A stretch of 64,000 nt of DNA from contig NC_079515.1 of assembly GCF_000801105.2 (NCBI RefSeq), forward strand, positions 26,063,407 through 26,127,406. Reading direction: 5' to 3'. Origin of the DNA: Raphanus sativus (taxonomy: Eukaryota; Streptophyta; Magnoliopsida; Brassicales; Brassicaceae). Positions 40,869-52,200 of this stretch are shown here, piece after piece. How positions within the stretch are numbered: position 1 is the first letter of the stretch; every line of letters begins with the position of its first letter. Under the pieces are notes generated by a model. It was not told where the DNA came from. It was given only the letters and a program-made list of their open reading frames with translations, and made no database searches. Both the position numbers and the translations under genes were made by a program.

Positions 40869-43800
40869 CAGTGGCGAAGCCAGGAAGTTTTTTCAAGGGG
40901 TGCACCAATAATAAAGTAAGAGATATTAAATAAATTATTAAAATATTAAAAACCAAATATTAAAAACAACATTATTGTGTAAAAAATCTAACATTTTATA
41001 AAAGCATTCTTCTTTCACTCATGGCTTGAAATCGGATCAACACTTCTTCGTTTGCGACATCATCAAGCAATTCTTTTTCGATAAAACAAATGAGATAATC
41101 ACTTAAAAGATCATCCCCCATTCGATTTCTTAGAGCTGTCTTCACTATCTTCATTACAGAGAAGCATCTTTCAACACTTGCAGTAGCAACCGGCAAAGTC
41201 AAAACCAACTTCAAAAGCCTATAAACCAAAGGATGTGCAATATGCTTTTGCGTATCTACCATGAGAAGAGAAAGATCTCCAAGACTCTTCAGATTTTTAA
41301 ATCGCTGATCATGCCGTACATTGTCGATGAAAATACCAAGTTGTTGCTCAAGAGATAAACAGTCCATAAAACTGAAGTCCTCTGGATAGAACTTAGCCAA
41401 CTTCACCAACTTTGACTTGTCGAATGCCCGAAAAGCACCAATAGGATTTAAGGAAGCCATACAAATAAGCAGCTCAGTGTTTACCTCAGTAAAACGATCG
41501 TTGAATTCCTGAAGTTGCAAATCCAAAGTTGCATTAAAGCAATTAACCTTATAGTGATGCAAATTAGTGATGTTGGTTTTTTTCCTTGGCCTCCGAGAAT
41601 CGATAAAACCTTCTTCCATATCGAGCATCTGAGTATCATGTTTCTCACAAAAAGAAGAAACTGTCAACATTAGTGAATCCCATCCATCATCTCTTACTCT
41701 CTGTAACTCCCGCTTAGTAGATTCTACTAGTGACATAGCATTCAAAATGTCTTGATCTTTCCTTTGCAAAACCATCGATAGATTCTCACATATTCCCAAA
41801 ATAAGTAACATCAGATGCATATAGAACACACAATCAAATGTCTGAACATATTTGAGAAGACCATATGCCTGGCATCTCTTAGAATCATCTGCGCCATCCT
41901 TTTCGATATACTCAAGAACTTTAATAATAGTAGAAAACAACCCAACCAAACGCAACAGCGTTTTATAATGAGAGCCCCACCTTGTAGTTCCAGGCCTTCG
42001 AAAAGAAATTTCTTGATTCTGTCCTTTCCCAGTGTTAATGTCACCACTAGCAATTCCAGCATTTATCTCGGCTCGATAATTTTCCCGGACTTGATCTTTT
42101 CGTTTGCAAGAAGCTCCAACCACATTCAATAACATAGAAACCATATCAAAGAAATCAGAAACCTCAAATATCTTTTTCGCAACAGCCACTACAACCAACT
42201 GGAGTTGATGAGCAAAGCAATGAACATAATATGCAGAGCTGTTTTCTTTAGAAATCAATGATCGCAGGCCATTAAACTCTCCTTTCATATTACTAGCTCC
42301 GTCATAACCTTGTCCTCTCACTTTTTTCAAGCTCAGACCATACTTAGCAAACAACTCATCAATAGCATGCTTCAAAGATAAAGAAGAAGTCTCTTTCACA
42401 TGGACAACTCCAACAAACCTTTCTTTGACTGCTCCTTTCTTATCAACAAATCGAAAAACAACAGTCATCTGTTCTTTGTCAGACACATCAGCAGATTCAT
42501 CTACTAATAGACCAAACACTCCGTTGTCAATTTCTTCAATAACAGATTTCACTACTTCTTCTGCAAAAGCGTTTACAATATCCTTTTGAATCTCTGAAGA
42601 AACCATCTTGTTATTTCCTGGAGCATTCTCCAAAACAACCTTTTTTATAACATCATTGTGATCAGCTGTGTATTTCAGAAGTTCTAAAAAGTTTCCTTTG
42701 TTAGAAGACTCTTCTCCTTCTCTATGACCTCGAAAAGCTAATCCTTGTCGCAATAAGTATCTAGAAACATCAACATAAGCATTTAATCTGATACGATACT
42801 CATTTTTCATCGCATTAGTCTTCTTGTACATAGCATGTACTATGGATTGACCTTGATTCATCAAATCATCACACTTCTTGACAGCATTATTGTGAGAACT
42901 GTTAAGTTCTCCTACATGGAAAGATAACCTATCAGGCTTATGCCAATTCGAGAATCCATCCCTCACAAATCCAGGATACGCATCATCTCTAAACAAGTAG
43001 CAACACAAACAATAAGCCTTTTTCTCCGATACACTATACTCTAGCCAATTACCATACAGACCAAACCAAGCTGGATTAAATCGTCTCATTTTACCACCTA
43101 TGAGTCTCTTTTCAAAGTTATGACCAAGTGGTTGACACGGACCTCTAAGAAGGTATTTGTGTCTTACCTCATCGACTTGATTTGCATTATAATCCTTGAT
43201 ATTTTTTCTTTTAGCAGGATCCCACGGCAAATCATCAGTATTATTAGATGGTAAAGTGTTATCAGATGGTGAAACTGATGCTTTTTTGTAGTACCGTTCC
43301 ATTGATTAAGCTAAGAAACTAAAAACATAACATAAATCAAAATGTATAGTCTATCAAAAGTATTATTTATAAAAATTATAAGCATGTAAAACTTGCAAAC
43401 TATCAACTCTAATCAAGAATAAAGCCTCTATCTATGATCTTGGACTTGTATGACTGGAACAAAAAATTCAGATGCTATTTAAATAATTACTAATCATAGA
43501 CATTGACATTGCTGGAACAATTGAACGATTCAAAACATAATTGCACAAATATAAAGAATAGTTAATTAGTTACCAGTTTTGTATGGTATACAAGAGAAGA
43601 AAATTCTCTCAATTTGATTTGATGATTTGCACTTGCAGTTGCACGTTGAAGAAGAAGCTTGAGCGATTAAATTTTGTATTAAGCGTAGACATAATTTAGA
43701 ATAGTTAGGTTTAACAAAAACTGTAGAGAATATAATTGGGCTTTGGAGTTAATTGTAATCTGTAATGGGCTAAGTTATTTTTTCTTTTTATTTTCATTAA

Positions 43801-43921
43801 GGCTTTGATGCAAGCAAATTTTAGTGGGTGCACAATTATAAATTCATAACAGTTAACACTAATTTTTTTAAAAATTGGGTGTGCACGTGCACCCTCACTC
43901 CACTGTGTAGCTTCGCCAATG
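40869..43921 (-). mobile_element. Complete hAT transposon with ZMYM/TTF-type transposase
   Basis: A 3053-bp DNA transposon. The left end reads CAGTGGCGAAGCCAGG and the right end is the complement of CATTGGCGAAGCTACAC. It is flanked by a perfect 8-bp duplication TGACCAAC at 40861-40868 and 43922-43929, diagnostic of hAT insertion. It carries one long uninterrupted transposase gene. Intact ORF plus perfect duplication suggest a fairly recent insertion. Subterminal GTGCAC motifs occur near both ends and may be transposase sites. Confidence 0.95.
40996..43302 (-). CDS. hAT transposase, TTF-type zinc finger / hAT dimerisation domain
   Basis: A single-exon 768-aa protein, the transposase of the element at 40869-43921. 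The N-terminal part has a TTF-type zinc-binding region (GNWLEYSVSEKKAYCLCCYL). The middle holds the DUF4371-type RNase H-like fold with likely catalytic Asp in GLLVDESADVSDKEQ and GQGYDGASNMKG. Residues about 690-760 form the hAT dimerisation domain, LTLPVATASVERCFSVMKIV followed by LRNRMGDDLLSDYLICF, with the conserved Glu. The frame is intact from ATG (43302) to stop, so the protein may be active. This family is often annotated in plants as zinc finger MYM-type protein 1-like. Such annotation reflects this transposon domain, not a host function. Confidence 0.93.
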   Translation of the reverse strand: MERYYKKASVSPSDNTLPSNNTDDLPWDPAKRKNIKDYNANQVDEVRHKYLLRGPCQPLGHNFEKRLIGGKMRRFNPAWFGLYGNWLEYSVSEKKAYCLCCYLFRDDAYPGFVRDGFSNWHKPDRLSFHVGELNSSHNNAVKKCDDLMNQGQSIVHAMYKKTNAMKNEYRIRLNAYVDVSRYLLRQGLAFRGHREGEESSNKGNFLELLKYTADHNDVIKKVVLENAPGNNKMVSSEIQKDIVNAFAEEVVKSVIEEIDNGVFGLLVDESADVSDKEQMTVVFRFVDKKGAVKERFVGVVHVKETSSLSLKHAIDELFAKYGLSLKKVRGQGYDGASNMKGEFNGLRSLISKENSSAYYVHCFAHQLQLVVVAVAKKIFEVSDFFDMVSMLLNVVGASCKRKDQVRENYRAEINAGIASGDINTGKGQNQEISFRRPGTTRWGSHYKTLLRLVGLFSTIIKVLEYIEKDGADDSKRCQAYGLLKYVQTFDCVFYMHLMLLILGICENLSMVLQRKDQDILNAMSLVESTKRELQRVRDDGWDSLMLTVSSFCEKHDTQMLDMEEGFIDSRRPRKKTNITNLHHYKVNCFNATLDLQLQEFNDRFTEVNTELLICMASLNPIGAFRAFDKSKLVKLAKFYPEDFSFMDCLSLEQQLGIFIDNVRHDQRFKNLKSLGDLSLLMVDTQKHIAHPLVYRLLKLVLTLPVATASVERCFSVMKIVKTALRNRMGDDLLSDYLICFIEKELLDDVANEEVLIRFQAMSERRMLL

Positions 43922-43929
43922 TGACCAAC

Positions 43930-44712
43930 GCCTCAACCTTTTTTGCTGTTTTGGTCACCACCACTTCTTCACTCGTAATAAGTAGACCAAACTCATAGTG
44001 TTATCATTTTTGTAACACCCAAAACCTTTACAAGATGTTTTGGAGGCCCGAGTGAAGAAGTGGTGGTGGTATTGTACTTTCTGCTCTCAGTTCCTGATTC
44101 AGCCATAGATTTCTCATGCCTGTCTTAATTGGGAATTACATGGGTTTTACACACATTTGCGAGATTTAACAAGGTATTGATTAGTTGCGTTCCCAAAAAA
44201 AACAAGGTATTGACTAGCTGCATTTGGCTTGAGAAACAAGTCTACAGTAAGCTGCATCATCTTGATTGTCTTAATGTAATTGATCCTTAGTTATTTATTC
44301 ACTGGCTTTAAGCAAGGAAGGGTATGCGTGCAGAACATATAGACATAATGTGAAGAAAGTTTAGGTGTCTTGCTCGAGTGGTGTTTCTAGGGCTTTACTG
44401 AATGCTATCCTGAGCTTTGTTTGATTGGGTCAAACATTTGGTTGTAACCAAAGGATTTAACAAAAAAAATGTTCTTTCACTTTCCTCTTATCTTGATTTC
44501 CAAAAGAGACCATCGAAATCAACAATCCAGATAACAAGACAAGTAGTCAAAAATACATTTATTGATGACACACAAAGACAAAGAAAGAACTCAAAAACCC
44601 CGGTAACGCATGACGTGTTAGATTTTTTACATACTTAAATCAGATCACTATCATGGAGAATAAAGAAACAAAATTCAAATATAGGACGTAGCAAGCATAC
44701 CAAGAAACTGGG
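43930..44712. other. Intergenic: repeats and ACA11 3' region
   Basis: It contains the right inverted-repeat arm and the second 42-bp direct repeat described separately. The rest is unique AT-rich DNA and the ACA11 3' UTR. No gene is supported. Confidence 0.5.
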
Positions 44713-47700
44713 TCATGCAGAGTCAGATGGACCAGAAGGAAGCAGCTCGTATCCATCGTGATGACTGTTGGATTCAACCGGGATGAATTTAAGACCAACG
44801 GCTAGAATCATGCTTATGGAACCAATCAAAATGCAGAGAAGCCAATGTTGCCAGCTCAAAGGAACAGTGCTTGCAAATGCTCCAAGGAACTCAACAATGA
44901 TCACTTGGAATCCAACTGTTGCAGTCATCACAGCAACAAACACCCAGCTGTTGAACATTCCTTTAAACACGTTTATCTTCTCTATCTCTCGGCTGTTCAC
45001 CTCGTTAAACACCTGTTTTAGCAGCAAACGCATTTTAGTCTTCTTATTTTCTGAAACACTTTAAGTAGTAGTGAATGTTGTTATTTGTTTTACCTGGCAA
45101 AAGACGAAGGAGTTAAAGATGATGGTGTTGAGAACGGCTGTTGAATCTGGACCCTCGAGGTTGAGGATTTGTTTGCCAGAAAAGTTTAGAATGCCGAGGA
45201 CGATTAACTGATAAATGCTTTGACCAATGATGTTTCTCCACATGGCTCTGGTGATGAAGCTTGCGGTTCTACCGATTGGTTGACGTTTCATTAAGCCTTC
45301 GTTTGGAGGTTCGGTTGCTAGTGCTAATGCACCGAGTGTGTCCATGATCATGTTGACCCAAAGCAACTGCACCGCGGTGAGTGGTGCAGATCCTAAAAGC
45401 AAAGAGACAAAGTTTATGATCAGAGCAACAATCATTAAGTGAAGTTGAGTGTGTGTTTGGTTTTACTTACCTGTAATGCAAGCAGATACAAAGTTGATGA
45501 TCAGAGCAACAACATTAACAGTTAGCTGGAACTGAACGAATTTCTGGATGTTGATGTACACAGCACGTCCCCATCTCGCCACATTCACTATCGTTGCAAA
45601 GTTGTCGTCCATTATGATTACATCAGCATTCTCTTTGGCAACCTGAGAGTATGGAACATTCAATAGTTACCGATTTGCCAATGATAAAATAATCAGTAAC
45701 AGGGAAGAACCCAAAGGCTATAACTAACCTCTGTTCCAGCTATTCCCATGGCAAGTCCAATGTCAGACTCATGCAATGCAGGAGCATCATTTGTTCCATC
45801 TCCAGTCACCGCAACTACCTCTCCAATTTTCCTCAAATTGTTGACTAGTGTATGTTTGTCCAACGGTAAAGACCGAGCCATCACCTGAAGTAAGAGAGAA
45901 GAGATTATTCTAAAATGCTAATAAACATTTAAAGAGAGAGATGAGAGGATGAATGATTCATTCTACTAATCTAAATCAGAACCTGGATTTTGGGTAAAAT
46001 GGCTCTCATTTCATGTGGAGGCAAATCACGGAACGTTGAACCTTCAATAGCTACACCTCCTGCAGTAAGAATTCCACATTCCTTTGCAATAGCTTTGGCC
46101 GTGCTTAGGTTGTCACCAGTTACCATACGAACAGTGATTCCAGCATTTTGGCAAGTTTGAACGGCTTCTCTAACACCGGGACGAACTGGATCCTTGATTC
46201 CAACAACCGCAACCAAAGTATAGCCACCATCAGGAAGATCCCCACTTGGAGCTTCATCAAGATCTGTGTAAACCAAGCAAAGAGTCCTCAGAGCCTCTGA
46301 AGCAAATTCCTCTATGACTTCAGAGATTTTCGCAATCTTCTCTTCAGATAACGGAACAGACTCTCCGTTTGAATCCACAACCTTCTCGCACATCTTTAAG
46401 ACAATTTCAGATGCACCTTTGCAGAAAGCGCGTACACTGCCACCAGAATGAGATGTAAGAACTGACATTTTCTTCTTGTCTGAGTTGAAAGGCTCGATCT
46501 TGAGTATCTTATGTTCTCGGCGTTGAGTTTCAACGTCACCACCCAAAAGCAAACCAAATTCCAGTATGGCTCTTTCAGTAGGTGATCCCAGGATCTGAGT
46601 TTTTCCTTCCTTATCCTTCACGACTTCAGAACCTGTATTCTGAAATATGGCCTGGATAAGGAGATTCTTAACTTGTTCAGATAGGTTCAGCTGGAAATTT
46701 TCCTCATTCCTCTCCTTGACATTTTCACATATCCAAACTTTGTTGACTACCATGTGGTTAGTGGTCAAGGTCCCTGTCTTATCCGTGCAAATGCAGGTAG
46801 AAGAACCCATCGTCTCACAAGCAGACAGATGCCTCACAAGTGCCCTGTCCCTCATCAACTGCTTCATAGCAAATGCAAGACTTAAGGTCACAGCCAAAGG
46901 TAAGCCTTCAGGTACAGCAACGACTATGATGGTTACAGCAATTGCAAAGTAGTCAAGCAGAGCCAATGCATCTTCAGAAGACCACTCAGCGATACTGCCA
47001 GAAGTGGCTTTGTCTATAACGAACCTTATGCACAACACCACAAACGTGAGCACTGCAAATCCTAAACCAATCTTACCTATAATTGTAGCAACTCCGTTTA
47101 GCTTCACCTGCAGAGGGGTCTCATCCTCCCCACCTTCACTTAGAGTTTCCATCAACTTTCCCCACTCAGTCTTCATACCAACGGTAGTCACCAGCATCTT
47201 TGCAGAGCCGTTTTGGACTTTTGTTCCCGAGAGCAGAAACGGCTTCTCTTTATTCACGTGTGATGGTTCACTCTCTCCCGACAAACTTGACTCGTCTATC
47301 TCAAGATTGTATCCGGATATAAAAATCCCATCAGCTGGAACTCGATCCCCTATAGATAGATGAACCACATCTCCAACAACCAAGTCATCAATGGAGACCT
47401 CTTGTCTATTCCCATCCCTAGTGACTTGGATATTAATCTTCTTCTTCTCTCTATCCAAATCTCTGAACTGCAGAGATTGCCTGTAGTCACTGATAGCAGT
47501 AACCATGACCACCAAGATTATACTTAGCAAGATCCCCGTCCCATCATACATTCCCTTTGGAAATCCTTCTGTGGCAACTCCCACTCCTATGGATACTACA
47601 GCGCAGACCATAAGGATGATAAGAGTAACATCTTGAAGCGCTTCCCAGACAAACGTAAAAAATGATCTGGCTGGTTTCTCAGCATATCGATTTGGTCCGT

Positions 47701-49521
47701 AAATTTTTTCTCTGATGTGTAGTTCACTAGAACGGACACCTTCACTGACAGAAACAGACACTTTCTGAGCAATTCCCTCAGCTCCTCCATTGCTCTTCAG
47801 ACTCTTCGTGTCATGATTGCGAACCATAGAAGCAAGTTCATCTGGTTCAACATAAAATCCTGCTTGTTTGACCTCATCAGTGAGTTTGTATTCTGTCCGT
47901 GCACCAGCTGAAGAAATACAAAATGAACAAAAAAGGATTACAAAATCATAAACCCATTCAGTCATCAATTAAATACTGCAAATCATGCATATCTGAAACT
48001 CAGCATTGGATATTATTACCATCAATGAACTGAAGAGCTGCCTTTTGAACATAGAAGGCAACCCGTATCTTTTCCTGGTTATGAAACAAGGAAAACGTGA
48101 GCTGATTTGAAGAATACTACAACGACTAAATCGTTGGCCCAATTAATATTTACCGTGCAGTCAACATATTTATGCTAATTAACAGTATGAAAACATTCAA
48201 ACTTCAATAAAGATTAATAGCTTAATTGCTTGCACTATGCTTTCTTAGGCATGAGAGGATATTAAGCTTTCTGCCACACCAGCTAAACTGTTATTGTAAG
48301 TCAAAGTCTTAGTAATCTAACAAGATACAACCCGAGCCAACACAATTTAAAAGGAGTAATTTGCCTTTGAAGCTAAAACTCACTAACATGTCATATGCTA
48401 TTACTCCAAAATTAAACCTTTTACTTTGCAAAATTTTCATACGTTATTATAGTCAAACAGCCTGCTATTTTGTTCAGTTGATTACAGAACTGTCAGTGTT
48501 TCGATTTCAACGGGAATAGAAAAATATGACCCCAAAGAACTGTTTATTTATTCAAATTCAGGCAAGTGGACATATAAAAGATGATAATGTCATTCTCTCC
48601 ACGAAATTTCCTCGAAATTGACAAAAGCTGAGGTAACTCAACAACAAGTCAAAAAACATCTAACAACTATATGAACACTGACTGAGACAGGTTAATTATG
48701 ATTAAAACAGGTTTAGAGTGGATCATTAGTTATCACACTGAGCTATAAAAAAATAAAACTTGTAACGATTGGACGCTTAAGTCAAAACTGGTTGATTTAA
48801 TTTAGACACACGTAAGCATGAGCTAAGTTAATATATGATATAGACATACATACAGTAATAATAAAGAAGTCATCTGTTACACATTTGATGATCAATTATC
48901 CTTGAGGAATATTCTGTAAGACTAAGCGAACCCTAAAATACGCGTCACTTTTTTGTGTTTGGTTGACTGAAAATTTTGAATTTTTTTTTGCTGAAATGAA
49001 AAAAAAAATTATAGGATGTACAAAAAATAAATTATTAAAATAATAATTTTTGGATTTTGTTTTGTAAAATATAAAATATGATACCAGATTTTGGATCTTT
49101 TCACAATATATAACCAATTATTTTGGATCTTTTAGTTGCAAATCTGAAAGAAGAAGAAAAAAAATTAACAAGAGAATATTGAATGGATCATCGATGGAAG
49201 CATTTCTCATATCAAACAGCTCGTGATCTGTTAGTAGTGTATAGTCGAAATGAGATCAGATACTATTTTCCCCCGGAAACCAAACATTCTCCAGAAATCA
49301 AAATCACAGAGTCAAAATCTCACGAGAAGAAGGAAAAAACAAAAACGGACCTGGATCTGGCATCTCTTCTTGTCATTCTCAGCGAGCGTTTCGAGATTGC
49401 TGATCATACGGAAACGACGAGCTCGGTTTTTGACGATGGATACGGATGATCTCCATCGCTGCCGAGCTTCCAGCGACGGATTCTTAGGGTCCACCTCGAA
49501 ATCCTTCAGGAGATTAGACAT
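44713..49521 (-). CDS. ACA11: ACA11/ACA4-type autoinhibited Ca2+-ATPase (vacuolar, P2B)
   Basis: A calmodulin-regulated P-type Ca2+ pump of the P2B group; ACA4 and ACA11 act on vacuolar membranes. Seven exons: 49351-49521, 48020-48074, 45983-47907, 45729-45884, 45471-45642, 45094-45392 and 44713-45012, giving 1025 aa, the known length. The N-terminus [20 protein letters not shown] and following [20 protein letters not shown] form the calmodulin-binding autoinhibitory region. Pump motifs are LSGESEPS (about 286), PEGLPLAV (about 408, Ca2+-binding helix), [11 protein letters not shown] with the phosphorylated Asp (about 451), FCKGASE (about 572), MVTGDN (about 672) and [12 protein letters not shown]. 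Intron 1 is 1276 bp. The small intron between exons 5 and 6 contains a partial copy of exon 5. Position between INO80 and the DnaJ gene matches AT3G57330, favouring ACA11 over ACA4. Confidence 0.94.
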
Positions 49522-50249
49522 TTTCCCCCCCTAGAAAAATCACTCTCTCTATCCGTTTACTTTCTTCTGCTAGAGATCGAGTCGTTGCTAAACAGAGAAA
49601 TCTTCTTCGCCGGCGCGAAGGAAGCTAAAGAGGGGAGAGAGAAGAGTGAAGAAGAGCCTCTTTCTGTTTCTTTTATGCTAACTCTCTGGCAAACGTGCGT
49701 TTTTAGTCGGGTTATTGGGTAAACATTCGGATCGGGCCTCTTTTTCGAATCAAAGTGGGTTTCGGTTTTTATTTGACGCCATCCAAGCTTGAATCAAAGT
49801 CTTTGCTTAGAGCATCATCAACGCAAGTTGTTTAGAGAGAGTGCTTAGAACAAAAATATTAAATAAATAAGTGGGCCCCACAAAAAAACATAAGCCACAC
49901 ACGATTTGTTGTTAGTTTAAGCAGCGTTGTTTGGTGTTTTCGCGGGCCCCACCGACACGTGGTGGCCCGCGATTGGTCCTTTTTAATTTTTTTTTTTTTT
50001 TAAAATCACACAAAAAAAAAACGAAAAAAAACTAAAAAATTTAAGCACCTCTTTTTTAGCGTTCTGCGTTGATGATGCTCTTACGTCCTCCTTTCGTGGA
50101 GTATTATTTATTATTAAATCATTCTTCTATTACGAAAATTTATTGAATTTATAAATAAATGTCGATATTCAAGATCCGACCCGATCAATCGGCCCAGTGT
50201 TAGTTTTTTCTATAAATATATGAATGTTGAATGATATTTCTTTTTTTTA
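49522..50249. promoter_or_regulatory. ACA11 promoter and 5' leader with a Tourist-like MITE
   Basis: The DNA just upstream of the ACA11 ATG is pyrimidine-rich on the minus strand and probably holds the leader. At 49810-50080 a MITE is inserted about 290 bp before the start codon. No other gene is seen. Confidence 0.5.
49810..50080. mobile_element. Tourist-like MITE (PIF/Harbinger) in ACA11 promoter
   Basis: A 271-bp element with ends GAGCATCATCAACGCA and TGCGTTGATGATGCTC, a perfect 16-bp inverted repeat. It is flanked by TTA on both sides (49807-49809 and 50081-50083), the 3-bp target duplication of PIF/Harbinger elements. No coding capacity. Confidence 0.9.
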
Positions 50250-50332
50250 GGAGAAATTCTATAAAAATACCCGAACTAAATTTTGTTAAGTTTTTAATAC
50301 CCAAACTTTTTCAATACCCAGTTTAATACCCT

Positions 50333-51101
50333 TTTTTTTCAATGAAATTGTATTAGAAAAAGAAAGAGAGTTTAGCCCGTGGGCCGGCCCATTACATATG
50401 TTGGGATTTTGAGAATGAATTTGGCTAAGGCATCAGCCCGCCCATTCTCAGCCCTATTGAAATGGAAAAACATTAACTCGACAAACAAAGACGACGATTC
50501 TTCGATATCCCTTAGGATACCATAGATCTCCTTCTCAAACAGCTTATCGTTGATGGCCCTGATCAGGGTTTGGTTATCGGAGTAAATCCGGAGGTGGGTG
50601 ACGTTTCTCGCGGCCGCTGCGTTGATTGCTTCTCTTAGTGCTAGGGCTTCAGCCGCAAGAGGTGAGATGACGTTGTGGTGGATTAGCGCATCCTGCGCGA
50701 TGATCAATCGAGATGAGTCCTCCATGATCCATGCCAGTTCGGCGGTGAGTGATTGCTTGTCCCAGGCGGCGTCAGTTCTACAGACGGTGGTGGCGATTTG
50801 ATTGTCATGTGATGGGGCTGATCGAGGTATATTGATCCTTCCTCTCTGCGCTTGTCCTGTTTTTGCTTGTAAGCTTGATTGAGCTTGAGCTTGTCCCCAT
50901 TCCCTGGCTAATTTAATTCCTTTAATTGCCACTTCCTCTACTGTGTAGGTTTTGTGTTCGAAGATGACCGTATTCCTGGCTGTCCAAAGAGCCCAGAGAA
51001 TCCATGGTAGTATGTTGGTGGTGACTCCGAAAGGAGGGAGGCCTCTCACCTTTCTGAAGGCTACCAGTGCTTCTTTGATAGTGTTCAGAGCATCAATGTT
51101 G
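50333..51101 (-). mobile_element. 5'-truncated LINE insertion
   Basis: A 769-bp fragment of a non-LTR retrotransposon lying on the minus strand. It is bordered by a perfect 19-bp duplication, ATACCCAGTTTAATACCCT, at 50314-50332 and 51102-51120. On the minus strand the fragment ends in a short A-run (T-run at 50333-50338) next to the left duplication, as expected for target-primed reverse transcription. Its coding part is described separately. Confidence 0.93.
50372..51049 (-). pseudogene. LINE C-terminal fragment with RNase H-like domain
   Basis: An open 225-codon frame representing only the C-terminal end of a LINE polyprotein. The first part (NILPWILWALWTARNTVIFE) is the region after the reverse transcriptase. 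The rest is a plant-type RNase H fold: TDAAWDKQSLTAELAW, PLAAEALALREAI, LRIYSDNQTLIRAIN and FHFNRAENGRADALAK. The reverse transcriptase and endonuclease are absent, so it cannot move by itself. Similar fragments are often annotated as plant RNase H-like proteins, but the 19-bp duplication shows this one is a transposon fragment. Confidence 0.88.
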
Positions 51102-51717
51102 ATACCCAGTTTAATACCCTAACTAATTATTTTGCTCATTTTAATACCCAAACTTTTAATATTATTCCCACTTTAATACCCAAACTTTATTTATTTTAAT
51201 AAAAATATTAATAAGTTTCAATCAAAACTTAAAAAATCTCAAAAATCTAAGAAAAAAATATTAAAAATTTTAATTTCATTTTTAGATTTAGGAAAGAAGG
51301 TAGATAAACCATGGAAAATTTATTTTTTAAAAAATAAATGAATTTGAAAGATAAAAATAAATTTCGTTTTTATTTCAGAAAACAAACTAAATACAATATT
51401 TAAAACTTAGAAATTTTATTACAAAATTTAATATTTTACACTATTTAGTTACTTTTATTTCTCAAACACTGAAATTTCTTAGAATTTTCTGAGTTTGTTT
51501 TGTAAATTCTAGAGATTTTTTAAAATTTTTGTTTGAAACTTATTAGTATTTTTATTAAAATAAATAAAGTTCAGGTATTAAAGTAGGCACAGTTTTAAAA
51601 GTTTAGATATTAAAATGAGTAAAATAATTAGTTGGGGTATTAAACTGGGTAGTGAAAAAGTTTAGATATTAAAAAGCTTAACAAAATTTAGTTCATGTAT
51701 TTTTATGGAATTTTCCT

Positions 51718-52200
51718 TTTTTTTTAATACACTATGATCTACAAAATAGACGTGCCTATTTTCATGAACAACCCGATCGTAAATACATTACTCTGAGAAT
51801 CGTATTGTATCGTTCAATGCTACTTCTCATCACGTTACCTTATGTCAACACCTTTTATATGTTCATTTTTTTTACTACGAGTATATTATGTTCATATAAT
51901 CATATGTTAATGTTATATAGTTGTTTCTTTCAAGTTTACCGAGTTAACAAATTCTACCAAACCATGTTCTAACTAAAATTTAGAAGCTATCAGATATAGA
52001 CACTCGTATTTGTTCGTAGATGATTAACCGAACTGTGAATTCAAATTTTAGGAGTTGGAAAATTAAATAAAAACTGAATCTATGTCTGATGGATAGATTA
52101 TAGAGATTATTATATCACAAGCGTTTAGTAAATTATATGGATTACTGCTTTGAAGGTGTGTGGACGCACTATAACACATGCCGCCCAACTTGCTATGTTG
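51718..52200. other. Intergenic, nothing recognised
   Basis: AT-rich single-copy-looking DNA between two MITEs. No gene, repeat or RNA was identified. Confidence 0.4.

Larger units (their letters stand above)
40821..44068. repeat. Short direct and inverted repeats around the hAT insertion
   Basis: A 42-bp segment (40821-40862, TTTACAAGATGTTTTGGA onward) recurs at 44027-44068 with one mismatch. A perfect 23-bp inverted repeat has one arm at 40843-40865 (CGAGTGAAGAAGTGGTGGTG plus ACC) and the other at 43953-43975. The hAT element sits inside this inverted repeat. Before insertion the arms were about 26 bases apart and could form a stem-loop in RNA. Confidence 0.85.
50250..51717. mobile_element. 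Fold-back MITE with long inverted arms, split by a LINE fragment
   Basis: The sequence from 50250 (GGAGAAATTCTATAAAAATA) rightward is repeated in inverted orientation from 51717 leftward (GGAAAATTCCATAAAAATAC). Both arms share AACTAAATTTTGTTAAG and multiple TTTAATACCCAAACTT units and extend over roughly 230 bp. The left arm is interrupted by the LINE insertion at 50333-51101 and resumes at 51121. Removing that insert leaves about 680 bp. A T-rich 9-bp flank on each side suggests a Mutator-like target duplication, though low complexity makes this weak. Confidence 0.8.

Noticed and set aside
40996..43302. Host zinc finger MYM-type gene
   Set aside because: It sits between hAT terminal repeats and an 8-bp target duplication and has the hAT dimerisation domain, so it is a transposase.
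47004..47363. 119-codon plus-strand ORF within ACA11
   Set aside because: Antisense shadow of the ATPase exon 3.
50372..51049. Host RNase H-like gene
   Set aside because: The perfect 19-bp duplication and adjacent A-run show a truncated LINE insertion.
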